Positions 1 to 11,800 of a stretch of 64,000 nt of DNA are shown piece after piece; position 1 is the first letter of the stretch, and each line of letters starts with the position of its first letter. Below the pieces are notes generated by a model. The model ran no database searches, was not told the DNA's origin, and was given only the letters and a program-made list of their open reading frames with translations. The stretch comes from Asterias amurensis. Its lineage: Eukaryota; Echinodermata; Asteroidea; Forcipulatida; Asteriidae. The stretch lies in the NCBI RefSeq assembly GCF_032118995.1, contig NC_092668.1, forward strand, positions 4,815,501 to 4,879,500, in the 5' to 3' direction. A program made the position numbers and the translations under genes.

Positions 1-328
1 TTGTTATAAAATGCACCTGGGTAGAAAGATGTTGTAAAAGTAGAACACAATGATCCACACGAACATGCCTCGAAATTGCACGGTTTTTCTTTAACCTCGT
101 CGACTAACACGGTCGGCCATTTATGGGAGTCAAACTTTTGACTCCCATAAATGGCCGACCGTGTTAGTTTGCACAGAAAAAAGAAACCACGCAATTTCGA
201 GGCAAATTTGTGTGGATCATTGTATTCTACTTTTACATCATCTTTCTAACCATATGCATTTTATAGAAAATGGTTACAAACGCATTTTTATAGACCAACT
301 CGTCCGATCCAACAACGTGTTTCTTTAA
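1..328. mobile_element. Family A palindromic MITE, left end outside window
   Basis: Family A termini read TTAAAGGAACACGTTGCC and the complement. The centre is a hairpin around GGTCGGCCATTTATGGGAG, seen here at 111-170. The left terminus is cut by the window edge; the right end has decayed to ACGTGTTTCTTTAA. Confidence 0.8.
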
Positions 329-450
329 TACTCGTCCTAACTCGAGATAGGCTTAATCCTAGCATTTCGTGGATCGTCTGCAGTGGTTAATAATTTGAAG
401 CGCTTTGGGACATCATTCGGCATGTGAAAAAGCGCTATATAAAAACTTAA

Positions 451-3400
451 GAGTCAGTTCAGGTAAATAATTGACATAGTTGCTCACGGTCAAAAAATTG
501 ATTTTTTTTATACTTTGTGGGTGGAAGGGCCTTGGGGTGCAAGTAAACAAAATTGCATTTTCAATTCTATATATAGCCCGTTGCCATGGTTACGGCTCAT
601 TTTGTTTTTTGGCCATTTTAGGCCGATTTTGGGGTCTGAAAAACTGGTTTTTAGCTCATATTTACAACTCCACCCCACCAAAATGCAAAACTATTTCAAA
701 AAACCTTGTATATCACTACAAAGTATCATCCTTGGCCTCCCTTGAGAAAAAAAATTATTGCTTTAAATATCACCCTTGTGCTATTTTTGCATCATGCATT
801 ACAGTATGTTTTTGGAACTTGCAAAATCGACATTTTTACCCTATTTTTGGACCCCAAAATGTCAACTTGCCAGGGGTCTCAGAAAATTTTCCTTTCGGCT
901 GTGATTAGGGCCAACATTGGTCTTTCCATATCTGGTGTCAAAAACTTGGGCAATTGTATCCTGTTGTGACAGTACTGCCTCAAAACTAGACTTTTTTCCC
1001 CAAAACGTGAAAAATGCCTTTTTAAGGGTCTTTTCACATAATATCGACATACGTGTCCATGGTAAAAAAAAAGGAATATTTTTCTGATACTTTGTGGATG
1101 GTAGGGATTTGGGGTCCAAATAAACAGCATTTACATTTCAAATCATAATATAACACGTTGCCATGGTAACAGTTCATTTGTGTTTAGGCCACTTTAGTCC
1201 GATTTTGGGGTCTGAAAAACTGTTTTTTTTAGTTAATATTTACAACTCCACCCCACCAAAAAACAAAAATATTTCATAAAACCTTTTACATCACTACAAA
1301 GTTTCATCCTTGGGTTTTACTTGAGACAAAAAAATATTGCTATAAGTTTTACCCTTGTGCTATTTTTAGAACGTGCATTAGAATATGTTTTTTTGAACTT
1401 GCAAAATCAACATTTTTACCATATTTTTTGCCCTCAAAATTTCATTTTTTCAGGGGTCTCAGAATATTTTCCTTTCGGGTTTGATCAGGGCCAAAATTTG
1501 TCTTTTTATTTCTGGTAAGAAAAACTCGGGCAATTGTATCCTGATGTAACAGAACTGTCTCAAAAATAAACCCTTTTCCCCGAAAACATAGAGAAATGCA
1601 TTTTGAAATATTTGCTTCATTTTGAATTTATAACATTAAGAAGTTAGTAATAATTCCATCAATCTGGCAGCTTTTCATAAGCACTCTGTAGGCTTAGTGC
1701 ATTACCAAACATTGATCAGGACTTGTTGATGACCTAAATCTTAGAATTTGCCCCGCCCCGGCCCCGGCCCAATCATATTTCTTGACATTGCATAAAAAAA
1801 ACAAAGTTTTGTGAACAGCGCCTCTTTTTTGAAAGTCACATTTTTGAATTCCCCTTGCACATAAAGAAAGTTTGTATTGTGTTAATTGTTTATTGGTTCT
1901 CAGAATATTTCCCTTTTGGTTGTGATTGGGCTATCATTATGGTTTGCATGTCTGCTGGGGAGAAACACTTTCGTTTATTGTATCCTGTTGTGACACTTCT
2001 GCCTCAAACATGGTAATTTTTCCAAAAACAATAAAAATGCATTTTGAAGTTATCCCTTAGTTTGAATTGATAAAAAACAAAAACGAGCATGCTTGTTAAA
2101 AAAGTATGGCACTGTTTCCATGCTCTTTAGGTAACATATAAAAAGTTTATAACCATGCTTTGCCACTGAGAGTTCTTGTTTTGTCTTGACTACTTTACCT
2201 AGTTGTACAGGTATGATTCACATTGCAAGAAGAGAAGTAGTGCGATGAGCATTCTTTACTATTCTTGTCTATACATGGCCTTATAACAGTCTTCTTGGTC
2301 CCCTGCCCGCTACCAAACTAAACATTTTCATCCCTATCAGAACAAAGAGGCTCTAAAAGTGAGCAAGTACTGTGTCCAAAGTATCTAAATGGCCATTCAC
2401 CTGCTTTGGCCTTCTGTAAGCAGTTCCCCCATCCATGGTGGGGTTCCTTTCAATTGTACTGTTGCAAACAATAAAAGAGTTGGTTTATTTAACGTGATAA
2501 ACAATTCAGCAGGTAATGTTTGACAATGTTTTTTTGTTGATCATTTTTAGAGACATATATAATAATTATGAACTAGTAAGATAGTGAATGGAAAAAATAA
2601 TCAAACTAGCCTGAATAAACTTTTGTCACTGCAAATGCATCTTACTTATTTATGTTGAGCAGGTGCAAGTATTTACAACTTCTTTCAATGTTGTTTTATT
2701 AAAGGAACACGTTGCCTTGGATCGGTCGAGTTGGTCTTTGAAAAGCGTTTGTAAACGTTTATTACAAAATGCATATGATTAGAAAGATATTTTAAAAGTA
2801 GAATATAATGATCCACACAAGTATCACTCAAAAACATCTTTCTAACCATGCATTTTATAACAAGCGGTTACAAACGCATTTCAAAGACCAACTTGACCGA
2901 TCCCAGGCAACGTGTTCCTTTTAAATGATCTCTTACGCTCATCTTGCAAATCGTTAGTATCATTGTTTTTAATAAGATCTTGGCAAACTTTTCCAACACT
3001 TTTAAGCGGGCTTTTTAATTTCCCACATTTGTGTTGGACATGATTGCATGCTCCAAACCATCTGCCTCAAGCACAGAAACTACATTGTTTATGATCTCTA
3101 TCTCTATGAAAAGTTTTACATTTGGTAGCAGGCAGGGACCAAGGAGACTAGGCCCTGTAAAAAAAGACAACTTGTAAAGAATGCTCATGGCACTCTACTT
3201 GCAATGGGAATCATACCTGTACAATAGGTAAAGTAGCCAAATCAAGAACTCTCAGTGGCAAAGCATTGGTTATGGTTTGGTTGGATACCATTATGTTTAA
3301 ATAAAAACTTTGTATTCATTACTCAAAGGGCATGGAAACAGTGCCAGATTTTTAACAAGCATGCATTGTTTTTGGAAAAATTACTATACTTAAGGCATGA

Positions 3401-4842
3401 TCAGTCACAACAAGATACAATAAACACAGAGTTTCTACCCAGAAGACATGAAAATACCAATAACAACCGAAAGGGAACACTTTCAAAAAAAGAGGCGCTA
3501 TTCACAAAACATTGTTTTATGCAATGTCAAGAAATATGATTGGGGCTGGGCCGGGCAAACTCTCAAATTAAGGTCATCAACAGTTCCTGATCAATGTTGG
3601 GTAATCCACTAAGCCTATAGAGTGCTTAGGAAAAGCTGCAAGATTGATATAATTATTATTGTTAGAAATTCAATATGAAGAAAAAACAATTCAAAATGCA
3701 TTGTTCTGTTTGGGGAAAAAGGTCTATTTTTGAGACAGCACTGTTAACATCAGGATACACTTGCCCAAGTTTTTCTTACCAGAAATAAAAAGACAAATTT
3801 TGGCCCTGATCAAACCCGAAAGGAAAATATTCTGAGACCCCTGAAAAAATGAAATTTTGAGGGCAAAAAATATGGTAAAAATGTTGATTTTGCAAGTTCA
3901 AAAAAACATATTCCAATGCACGTTCTAAAAATAGCACAAGGGTAAAATTTATAGCAGTATTTTGTTGTCTCAAGTAAAGCCAAGGATGATACTTTGTAGT
4001 GATGTAAAAAGTTTTATGAAATATTTTTGTTTTTTGGTGGGGTGGAGTTGTAAATATTAACTAAAAAAAACAGTTTTTCAGACCCCAAAATCGGACTAAA
4101 GTGGCCTAAACACAAATGAACTGTTACCATGGCAACGTGTTATATTATGATTTGAAATGTAAATGCTGTTTATTTGGACCCCAAGTCCCTACCACCCACA
4201 AAGTATCAGAAAAATATTCCTTTTTTTTTACCATGGACACGTATGTCGATATTATGTGAAAAGACCCTTAAAAAGGCATTTTTCACGTTTTGGGGAAAAA
4301 AGTCTAGTTTTGAGGCAGTACTGTCACAACAGGATACAATTGCCCAAGTTTTTGACACCAGATATGGAAAGACCAATGTTGGCCCTAATCACAGCCGAAA
4401 GGAAAATTTTCTGAGACCCCTGGCAAGTTGACATTTTGGGGTCCAAAAATAGGGTAAAAATGTCGATTTTGCAAGTTCCAAAAACATACTGTAATGCATG
4501 ATGCAAAAATAGCACAAGGGTGATATTTAAAGCAATAATTTTTTTTCTCAAGGGAGGCCAAGGATGATACTTTGTAGTGATATAAAAGGTTTTTTGAAAT
4601 AATTTTGCATTTTGGTGGGGTGGAGTTGTAAATATGAGCTAAAAACCAGTTTTTCAGACCCCAAAATCGGCCTAAAATGGCCAAAAAACAAAATGAGCCG
4701 TAACCATGGCAACGGGCTATATATAGAATTGAAAATGCAATTTTGTTTACTTGCACCCCAAGGCCCTTCCACCCACAAAGTATAAAAAAAATCAATTTTT
4801 TGACCGTGAGCAACTATGTCAATTATTTACCTGAACTGACTC
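451..4842. mobile_element. 4.4 kb foldback transposon with TTAA target duplication
   Basis: The two ends are inverted copies (GAGTCAGTTCAGGTAAATAA and its complement) flanked by TTAA at 447-450 and 4843-4846. The arms run about 451-2340 and 3110-4842. The outer 600 bp are almost identical and the inner parts clearly diverged. Each arm contains an internal direct repeat of about 600 bp (480-1060 and 1060-1640, with a third decayed unit near 1880-2060). No transposase motif seen; the open frames in the arms are mirrored and low in complexity. TTAA suggests mobilisation by a piggyBac-type transposase, but the termini do not match the piggyBac ends I know. Confidence 0.8.
2699..2925. mobile_element. 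Family A MITE, internally deleted
   Basis: Both termini present; the central GGCCGACC hairpin is missing. It sits in the spacer of the foldback element, so it inserted after that element arrived. Confidence 0.8.
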
Positions 4843-4999
4843 TTAATACTATTATATTAGTATTTTATTAATGAGCTGACCAGTGTGTTTACGAAAACAG
4901 TAGAAACATTCGGATAACAACACTCCATCACAACAGGGGTTTTAATTAAAGAGGTACCAAGTAGAAGAGCTCAAACCGGAAGCCCGGGTTTGAAAGCCC

Positions 5000-5204
5000 G
5001 GAAGGAGAAACTGTGGACGGAATACGTGAAATTTGGCGCCGAAACTCTTCGCCTCGCAAAAATTCATCACAACATTAATAAAACGTTCATCAATCGCAGC
5101 GGAAGCGCCTGAAAGCAACTACTGCTCAATTGCTCAATAACCCAAGTTTCTTTATTAGGGTTCAAATCAATGCGAATAAAACATCAAGGAGACATTTCAG
5201 ATAT
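5000..5204. other. Unassigned CpG-containing segment
   Basis: Holds GGCGCCGAAACTCTTCGCC near 5034 and a short inverted pair AGCCCGGGTTTGAAAGCCCGG at 4981. No exon or repeat recognised. Confidence 0.3.
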
Positions 5205-5451
5205 CTCGAAGTTGCGAGAGAACAATGGACGAAAAAACATCCTTGTGACACAAGTTGTGTGCTTTCAGATGCGTGAGGTTTGGAAATAAATTCAAATATT
5301 ATTTTAGTGAGAAATTAATTCTTTCTCAAAAGCTACGTTGCTTCAGATGGAGCTGTTTCTCAAGATGTTTTATTGTTACCAACAGCTCCTGATTGCTTGT
5401 AAAAAGTAAGTTTTTGTTTTAAGCAATAACCAACAGTGACCAGTGCCTTTA
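5205..5451. mobile_element. Family B MITE, one end truncated
   Basis: Matches family B from the GAAGTTGCGAGA block to the terminal CCAGTGCCTTTAA. The 5' terminus is lost. Confidence 0.7.
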
Positions 5452-5999
5452 AAGCTACATTTAAGACATTTCAGATCTTCAATGTCTCTAAGAAATCAAC
5501 CTACATTCAAACCATACAGGTGTAGCTCTTACAGATTCAGGACAAGCCCTCTGCCTTACACGACTATTGCTGACCAACACGTGACTGCTAAGCAGACACC
5601 AATCACATGTCTTTATCTGCGCGTAAAGAATTTACAAACGATTCTGAGACCAAACATTTCCAACTCCATGAAATACTAACTTCCGCTTTTTTTATTATAT
5701 ATTTTTTTTTTTTCAAATTTGAGGTAAAATAAAGTACATAATAAAACATTAAATAACATTGTAACAAATGTATGATTAAAACGGTGGACACAGATACACA
5801 ATCCAGAATTCTTTGGCAAACAAAAATCAGCAAAGCGGCTCAATCAATACGTCTTTCCCGAAAGATATGTTCATAAACATTCACTTTTAAACACTTTTTA
5901 GGTGAATGTTAAACACTTTAGGTTGGCAAACGCCATAACGAGCAAGTTCGAGATGTGCACCCATTATTAACTAAATGTTGACTATGAACCGAAGTCTCG
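5452..5999. other. No gene seen
   Basis: AT-rich unique-looking sequence with a T-run at 5687-5715. No exon, RNA gene or repeat family recognised. Confidence 0.3.
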
Positions 6000-6130
6000 A
6001 GTCGATTTCACAAAGAGTTACATGTAGGACTATTAATAGGAATTCCTACTTACATATAGGCTAGTACTAAAGTCAGGACGAATAGCCATTCCTAACTCGA
6101 GATCGTAACTCTTTGTGAAATACACTCCTG
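6000..6130. mobile_element. Family D palindromic repeat, diverged
   Basis: Ends GATTTCACAAAGAGTTA and TAACTCTTTGTGAAAT; the CTAACTCGAG-type core matches the copies at 7323 and 39243. Confidence 0.65.
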
Positions 6131-6689
6131 TTCGACCAATGGTTGACTACTGTGTCGACCATTTGGAACAGCCTGTTTATACCATAAAGTCACACGTGTA
6201 AATTTGTGAATTTTACACTAGTTGTTGTACCAGTAACCAATACACTACCGCGCCGTCTCGTAAAAAGGCAGAATATTTTGAAGTAAAAAACAATTAATGA
6301 AACTGGAGACCGTGGGAATTAGCAAGCCTGGAAGTGTAATCAAAACCATGTCCAGTCTCCTCTGTGGGTTCCAGTCACTTCACGTTTTAAGGAATTCAAT
6401 ACGGGCAATCAGAATGTCTGAAGGGGAAAGCTATGAATACATAATGAACCAAAATGTAATATCATGTGATTCTGTATTCCTATGAATGACCTAACGGTCA
6501 GCGACCTCACATACTATTGTTTACTTCAATTATTGATTCAGACAATGTTTACTGCCGTTTTTGCAAATCTGGAAAATGGTGGAACCCGTTTTTACAACTG
6601 GTTAGAATTTGCTATTGTTGGGCAAGCCACGAAGGGGAGTCTCTTTCACGGTCAGTGGTGTAAACATATAATTTACTTTATAGTTAAGA
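6131..6689. other. No gene seen
   Basis: Two short open frames (6297-6485, 6482-6694) show no recognisable motif and no plausible splice context. Treated as non-coding. Confidence 0.3.
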
Positions 6690-6780
6690 TTTGAGGTGAC
6701 ACCATGTAATGATGACCTCTTGAGTTGAATCCAATGGTTCTTTTCATAGATTATCACTACATGGTGTTATACCGCAAGCA
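6690..6780. mobile_element. Family M repeat fragment
   Basis: GGTGACACCATGTAATGATGA and its inverted partner CACTACATGGTGTTATACC. Related to 14915-15065 and to the split copy at 36815-37500. Confidence 0.5.
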
Positions 6781-6825
6781 TAACTATCATGTAAAGTTTC
6801 CAATCCTAGATATGTTTTTTTTTCC

Positions 6826-7179
6826 ACTTGCTGTATCTCAACATAATATGAATAAAATAACCAACCTGTGAAAATTTGAGCTCAATTGGTCGTCGAAGTT
6901 GCGTGATTGGTAATTACTCGAGACAAAAAAAAAAATACTCTTGTGACACGACGTTGTGTGCGTTCAGACGTTTGATTTCGGGACCTCAAGATCTAAATCT
7001 GAGGTCTCGAAATCAAAGTCGTGGAAAATAACTTCTTTCTCGAAAACTACTCCACTTCAGAGGGAGCCATTTCTCACAATGTTTTATACTATCAACCTCT
7101 CCCCATTACTCGTTACCAAGTAAGGTTTTATGCTAATAAATATTTTGAGTAATTACCAATAGTTTTCCACTGCCTTTAA
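6826..7179. mobile_element. Family B MITE, 5' end missing
   Basis: Runs from the CTGTATCTCAAC block to the terminal CCACTGCCTTTAA. Contains the family's central inverted pair (TTTCGGGACCTCAAGATC and GATCTAAATCTGAGGTC type). Confidence 0.8.
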
Positions 7180-7322
7180 CCTTTAACATGCAATACATGT
7201 CAGTCAAAGGTACTTAATTGTCAGTAGAATTTATGGCACATTGATCTTAACCAAAAACATAATCAGTTGTTTATTTCTAATCCTTTAGGAAACAGATGTT
7301 TTATTGTTCTGAGATCAAACAT

Positions 7323-7499
7323 TGAGTGCCCAGGGGTGGATTTCACAAAGGTAGTCCTAACTTAGGACTAGTCCTAGGCAATGCTAAGGAATAGGACCAG
7401 TCCTAAGTTAGGATCAGTTAATAGGACTGGTCCTATCTCTTAGCATTGCCTAGGACTAGTCCTAAGTTAGGACTACCTTTGTGAAATCCACCCCTGGCC
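7323..7499. mobile_element. Family D palindromic repeat, near-perfect
   Basis: Almost perfect inverted repeat of about 80-bp arms beginning GGGTGGATTTCACAAAGG, built from iterated CCTAACTTAGGACTAGTCC words, so it also folds on itself within each arm. Confidence 0.8.
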
Positions 7500-7504
7500 T
7501 AGAT

Positions 7505-7680
7505 CTGGGCCCAATTTCATAAAGCCTGGCCGCACAACAAATCATGCTCAGCAGAAAACAGGTTACCAGCCAACATTCCAGTAAGTTTATTTATTGGTGC
7601 CACTGGTGCAGCACTAATTTGTTTGCTTAGCAAAAAGCAGCATTTTCTGCTGAGCAGCATTATGAAATTGGAAATGAAAT
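7505..7680. mobile_element. Family E repeat
   Basis: GGGCCCAATTTCATAAAG start, with TGCTTAGCA words and ending TTATGAAATTGG. Directly abuts the family D copy. Confidence 0.6.
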
Positions 7681-7959
7681 TGGTCAGTTAGTGTACCACA
7701 CACACATACTTTGATAAACGCCAAAGTAATTTTACCAAAAATCAACCGTTTCAAATGCCAAATCCTTTGTTTTGGTCTTTTTCTGGCATAAATCACCCAA
7801 AGAAAAATAACAATCCTTTTGTAATAATCAGTGGAGCCAGTTATTGTGAACAGGGTGTGGCTTATATAGTGTCACATGAACAGGATTGACCAATAGGCAA
7901 TTAGATAACAGGTTTTCACACTAATTACAAAATCGAATCATGCAATTTACTTACTTACA

Positions 7960-8360
7960 TTAAAGACACTGGACACTTTTGGTAATTATCAAAGACCAGT
8001 CTTCTCACCTGGTGTACATGTACATGTATCTCAAAATATGCATAAAATAACAAACCTGGGAAAATTTGAGCTCAATCGGTCGTTGAAGTTGCGAGATAAT
8101 AAAGAAAGAAAAAACACCCTTGTCACACAAAGTTGTGTGGGTTCAGATGCTTGATTTCGAGACCTCAACTAAGTTCTAAATCTGTGGTCTTGAAATCAAA
8201 ATCGTGGAAAATTACTTCTTTCTCAAAATCTTCTCCACTTTAATAGAGGGAGTCGTTTCTCACAATGTTTTATACTACATCTCCCCATTACTCGTTACCA
8301 AGTAAGGTTTTATGCCAATAAATATTTTGAGTAATTACCAAAAGTGTCCACTGCATTTAA
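7960..8360. mobile_element. Family B MITE, complete
   Basis: TTAAAGACACTGGACAC to CCACTGCATTTAA with TTAA at both ends. Confidence 0.85.
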
Positions 8361-8882
8361 GAATAAAACTTACAGTACAATATACAGTATGGGGAAAGTA
8401 CATGTAGAGTGAAATTTCAAACCAGGTGTCCCAAAGACGTCTTGACATCATAGATGTCTTGACATCTCGATCGTCTTCCCCTTGTCAGATTAAGGTTATT
8501 TCCTGACATCGTTTCCCTTTTTAAGTTCCACCACTTTAAATACCTACTCAGTTTAGAGGACAACAATAAAGGTTTCACACTCGTCAAAATCAATGAGTCC
8601 CTTTCTGGACAATTCAAACATTTACAGAGATTCTTAATACTGACGCCATTGATCCGCGTCCCTTTCATCATCGCCAGGTGATACAGACTTGAGGGTGAAG
8701 TGACTCCGTTGACAGAACTAGATTCAACCAATAACTCTTCTCATTCTTCTGAGAAATAGATTGCAATCCCTTCAAGATGGCGAGGACTCCTTAATTCTGC
8801 TGAGAGTCTACCTCCTTTCATTAACTGTTTTGATAAAAAGAACACCTGTATCCAGTGTTCATCCGATAACAATGAATTGTCT
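8361..8882 (-). other. Probable 3' flank or 3' UTR of TIMM23
   Basis: Unique-looking sequence directly after the stop codon. No convincing AATAAA on the minus strand close to the stop, so the transcript end is unplaced. The 104-codon open frame at 8417-8731 shows no known motif. Confidence 0.3.
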
Positions 8883-11800
8883 TTATAAGCTTTGAACATT
8901 CCAAGATTTCAGTCTGTCTTTATTCTGCCACAAACACCAAATCGTTGCTATCCCTAGACCAGCTGCTCCTCCCTTGGCCATCGTCTTCAACCCGGCTGCA
9001 AATAACACAAGTTAAACTAGTTATTGGCAGCAGAACAAGACAGCAAAAAACACTGGCCTAATATGGCTGCAAAATGCACAAGCTCAAACTAGTTTGGCCT
9101 GACAAGTTTAACTAATTTGGAATAATAAACTAATTCCCACTAGTTATTGGTTCAACAAGTTCAAACAGTACGACCAGCTCCCTTGACCATTATCTTCATC
9201 CTGGCCGCAAATTACACAAGTTTAACTTGTTATTGACCTAAAAAGGAGCAAGCTTTAACAAGGGAGACTGTTGTCGACCATTGAGTGATTTTGCCTGGTA
9301 CCCCGGATGAATTGCATGCTGCTCGAACTTGGCCAAGGCTGCGATAACACAAGTCAAACTGTAGCTATTGGCCTAAACATTGCTGAAAAATACGCAAGTT
9401 AAACTATTTTATTTAATAGACCTAACAAGGCTGAAAATGCAAAAAATAAAAATACATGTACATTAGGGACATCTGATTATTTGCCATCCAAGGCTGCAAA
9501 ATACACAAGTTAAACTAGTCTAAAGTGCCCTTGAAATGCTACAGTAGAAGTTTACACATTGGGTGGGTTCCCTTTACTAACAAGAAAATGCCTCGGTGTC
9601 TTTGCCCTTCAAAAACACAAGGCATACAGGATTGAACCCTACATGTACTGCAGGATTATCTTAGCAATACTACTCATAACAATCCAAATAATACATCCAT
9701 CCTCGAGCTAGCCCTATATCAGGTAGATGTATATAGGACTCTTTCTCTGTACACAGGAAAATTGTCCGCCCCAGAAATGTACCCTGATGTCCAGGACGTC
9801 ACTGTTGTACAAATCGAAAGTGTAAGAGCACCAGGGCTATCCTCCAGCATGCAATTAAATTATGCAATTATTTGATCAATCATTCTGGAAAAAAGATACC
9901 TTTATTGGCATATGAAGTTTTCAGAGGCTAGATGCAAAGATGAGTTCGAGAATGAATCAACCGCAAGGAAGAGTTTCAAAGAGAGAGGATTTTGTTAACG
10001 TGTTTTAATCCGCCCTGCAATTTTCTTAAAGAAACACCTTGCTTTGGATCGGTCGAGTTGGTCATTGAAAAGCGTTTGAAACCCTTTGTTATGAAATGTA
10101 TATGGCTAGAAACAAATTTCAAAAGTAGAATATAATCATCCACACAAACATGCCTCTGCATTGCAGTTTTCCTTCAATGTCGCGAAGTAAAACGGTCGAC
10201 CATTTTATGGCAGAGTCAATGTTTTTTTACTACTTCCATACGATACGTACATGTATTGCCATTTATTTAATGTAAATCACATCCAATTTGGCCCGTGTGC
10301 CTGTTTATTTATTGCATTCTTCCTCCAGTCCTGTATATGTGTGTTTTTTAATAAAGTGTCTTAATCCTACTTGCAATTTTCTTAATGTCTTTTAAATATT
10401 GTAAATCACGTCCAATTTGGCCTGTGGGCCACAAAATGTGATATTAATAAAATGCAACAAAATCATGACTGTAATTATGCAGCCCTGATACTTGACGGTC
10501 GATTGCCTACGTGCCCCCTGGTCATCGCCTTGGTGCCCTTGAAATGCTCCAGTAGAAATTTTCAATTTCCTCATAGGGTGCCCTTTACCAAGAAGAAAAT
10601 GCATTGATGCTGTTCCACACAGGCATAATGAATGAGTGGATGATAAAGCTTTGAGGTTCAAATCCTTTCTGACTTCAACTCTACTCTTTAGAATTAAAAA
10701 ACTTCTCCATTTTCTTACAATCTCATTAGTCACTCTAAACAATATAAATTGAAAACACTAACAGCCATTAGCCTTCTTTAAAACACTTTCCATTGTTACT
10801 TCTTACTAAACGAAGAAATGTGTGTTTAGCCATAACTAATTGAGTCTTCAGAACTTCAACAGGTAAAAAAAACCATCTCACCTGACGACTTGTAAAGAAG
10901 TCCCGTTGCCGTGGCAGCTCCGAGGGTATTCAACTCATCTTCAGTTCCGCGACCCCACGATAACCCCAGACCAAGAATACTGTACATAAGCGCTGCGGAA
11001 CACAAAGAATGAAAACAGTCAGCGGACAGGCCCTCGCACATCGATTTAAAGACTACAGGGGCATGGTTGGCATAAACAAAAATGATAATAATATTTTTTT
11101 CCATCTATTGGATCATTTAATTATGGTACCAGCTGCCTTTACCGTTAACCGCTGGGCTGGCTCAGTGGTCTAGTGGTAAGGCGTTGCTCTAAGAAAAGGT
11201 TGTGGGTTTGAATTCCCCCAAGTGATTTGCCCGTTGATTTTTTTTTTCACAGACAGACAGAACTCAGAAAAGCAATGCGTTTTGAGTTTACAATGCTTAA
11301 ACACCTACCTGAGCAGTAGTGGTATTTTAACTTGTTGATAATGCACTTGTTCACCATTTTAATGTGATTTTGAATTTTTCGTAATTATCGATTAAAAAAT
11401 CAGGCCCCAACCCAAAGGATTTGAAAAACGAAAAACACTTCTGCCATTGAGTGCACGTCAAAGGACAATGCCGCTGACGTCATACATGTCATATGTGCAC
11501 ACGTCATTTACGATCTCAAATACAAAGATATTAGAGTTTTCTAACAGCTGGAGTCCATAGGAAACATAAAATAAAACATAACGAGTCTCTTACTTCATGT
11601 TAAAACATGGTAAAAATATTTTTTCTACAGAACGCTCCTAACAAAATTTCTGAAAAACGAGGGGTCAAACAAACCTGCGCGACAAAGGAATCGAGACGTC
11701 AGTGGCGGCTATTTAGTATGGAAAATAGCACCCTCAGTTTGCCAAAGCTGGAGAACTGTGTTCAAACTCATTTAGGGGAATATCCTCACTGGCTTCAAGA

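Noticed and set aside
480-908. 142-codon frame repeated almost identically on the minus strand at 4385-4813
   Set aside because: It is mirrored only because the foldback arms are inverted copies. Two other frames over the same bases are also open, composition is AT-driven, and no domain is visible.
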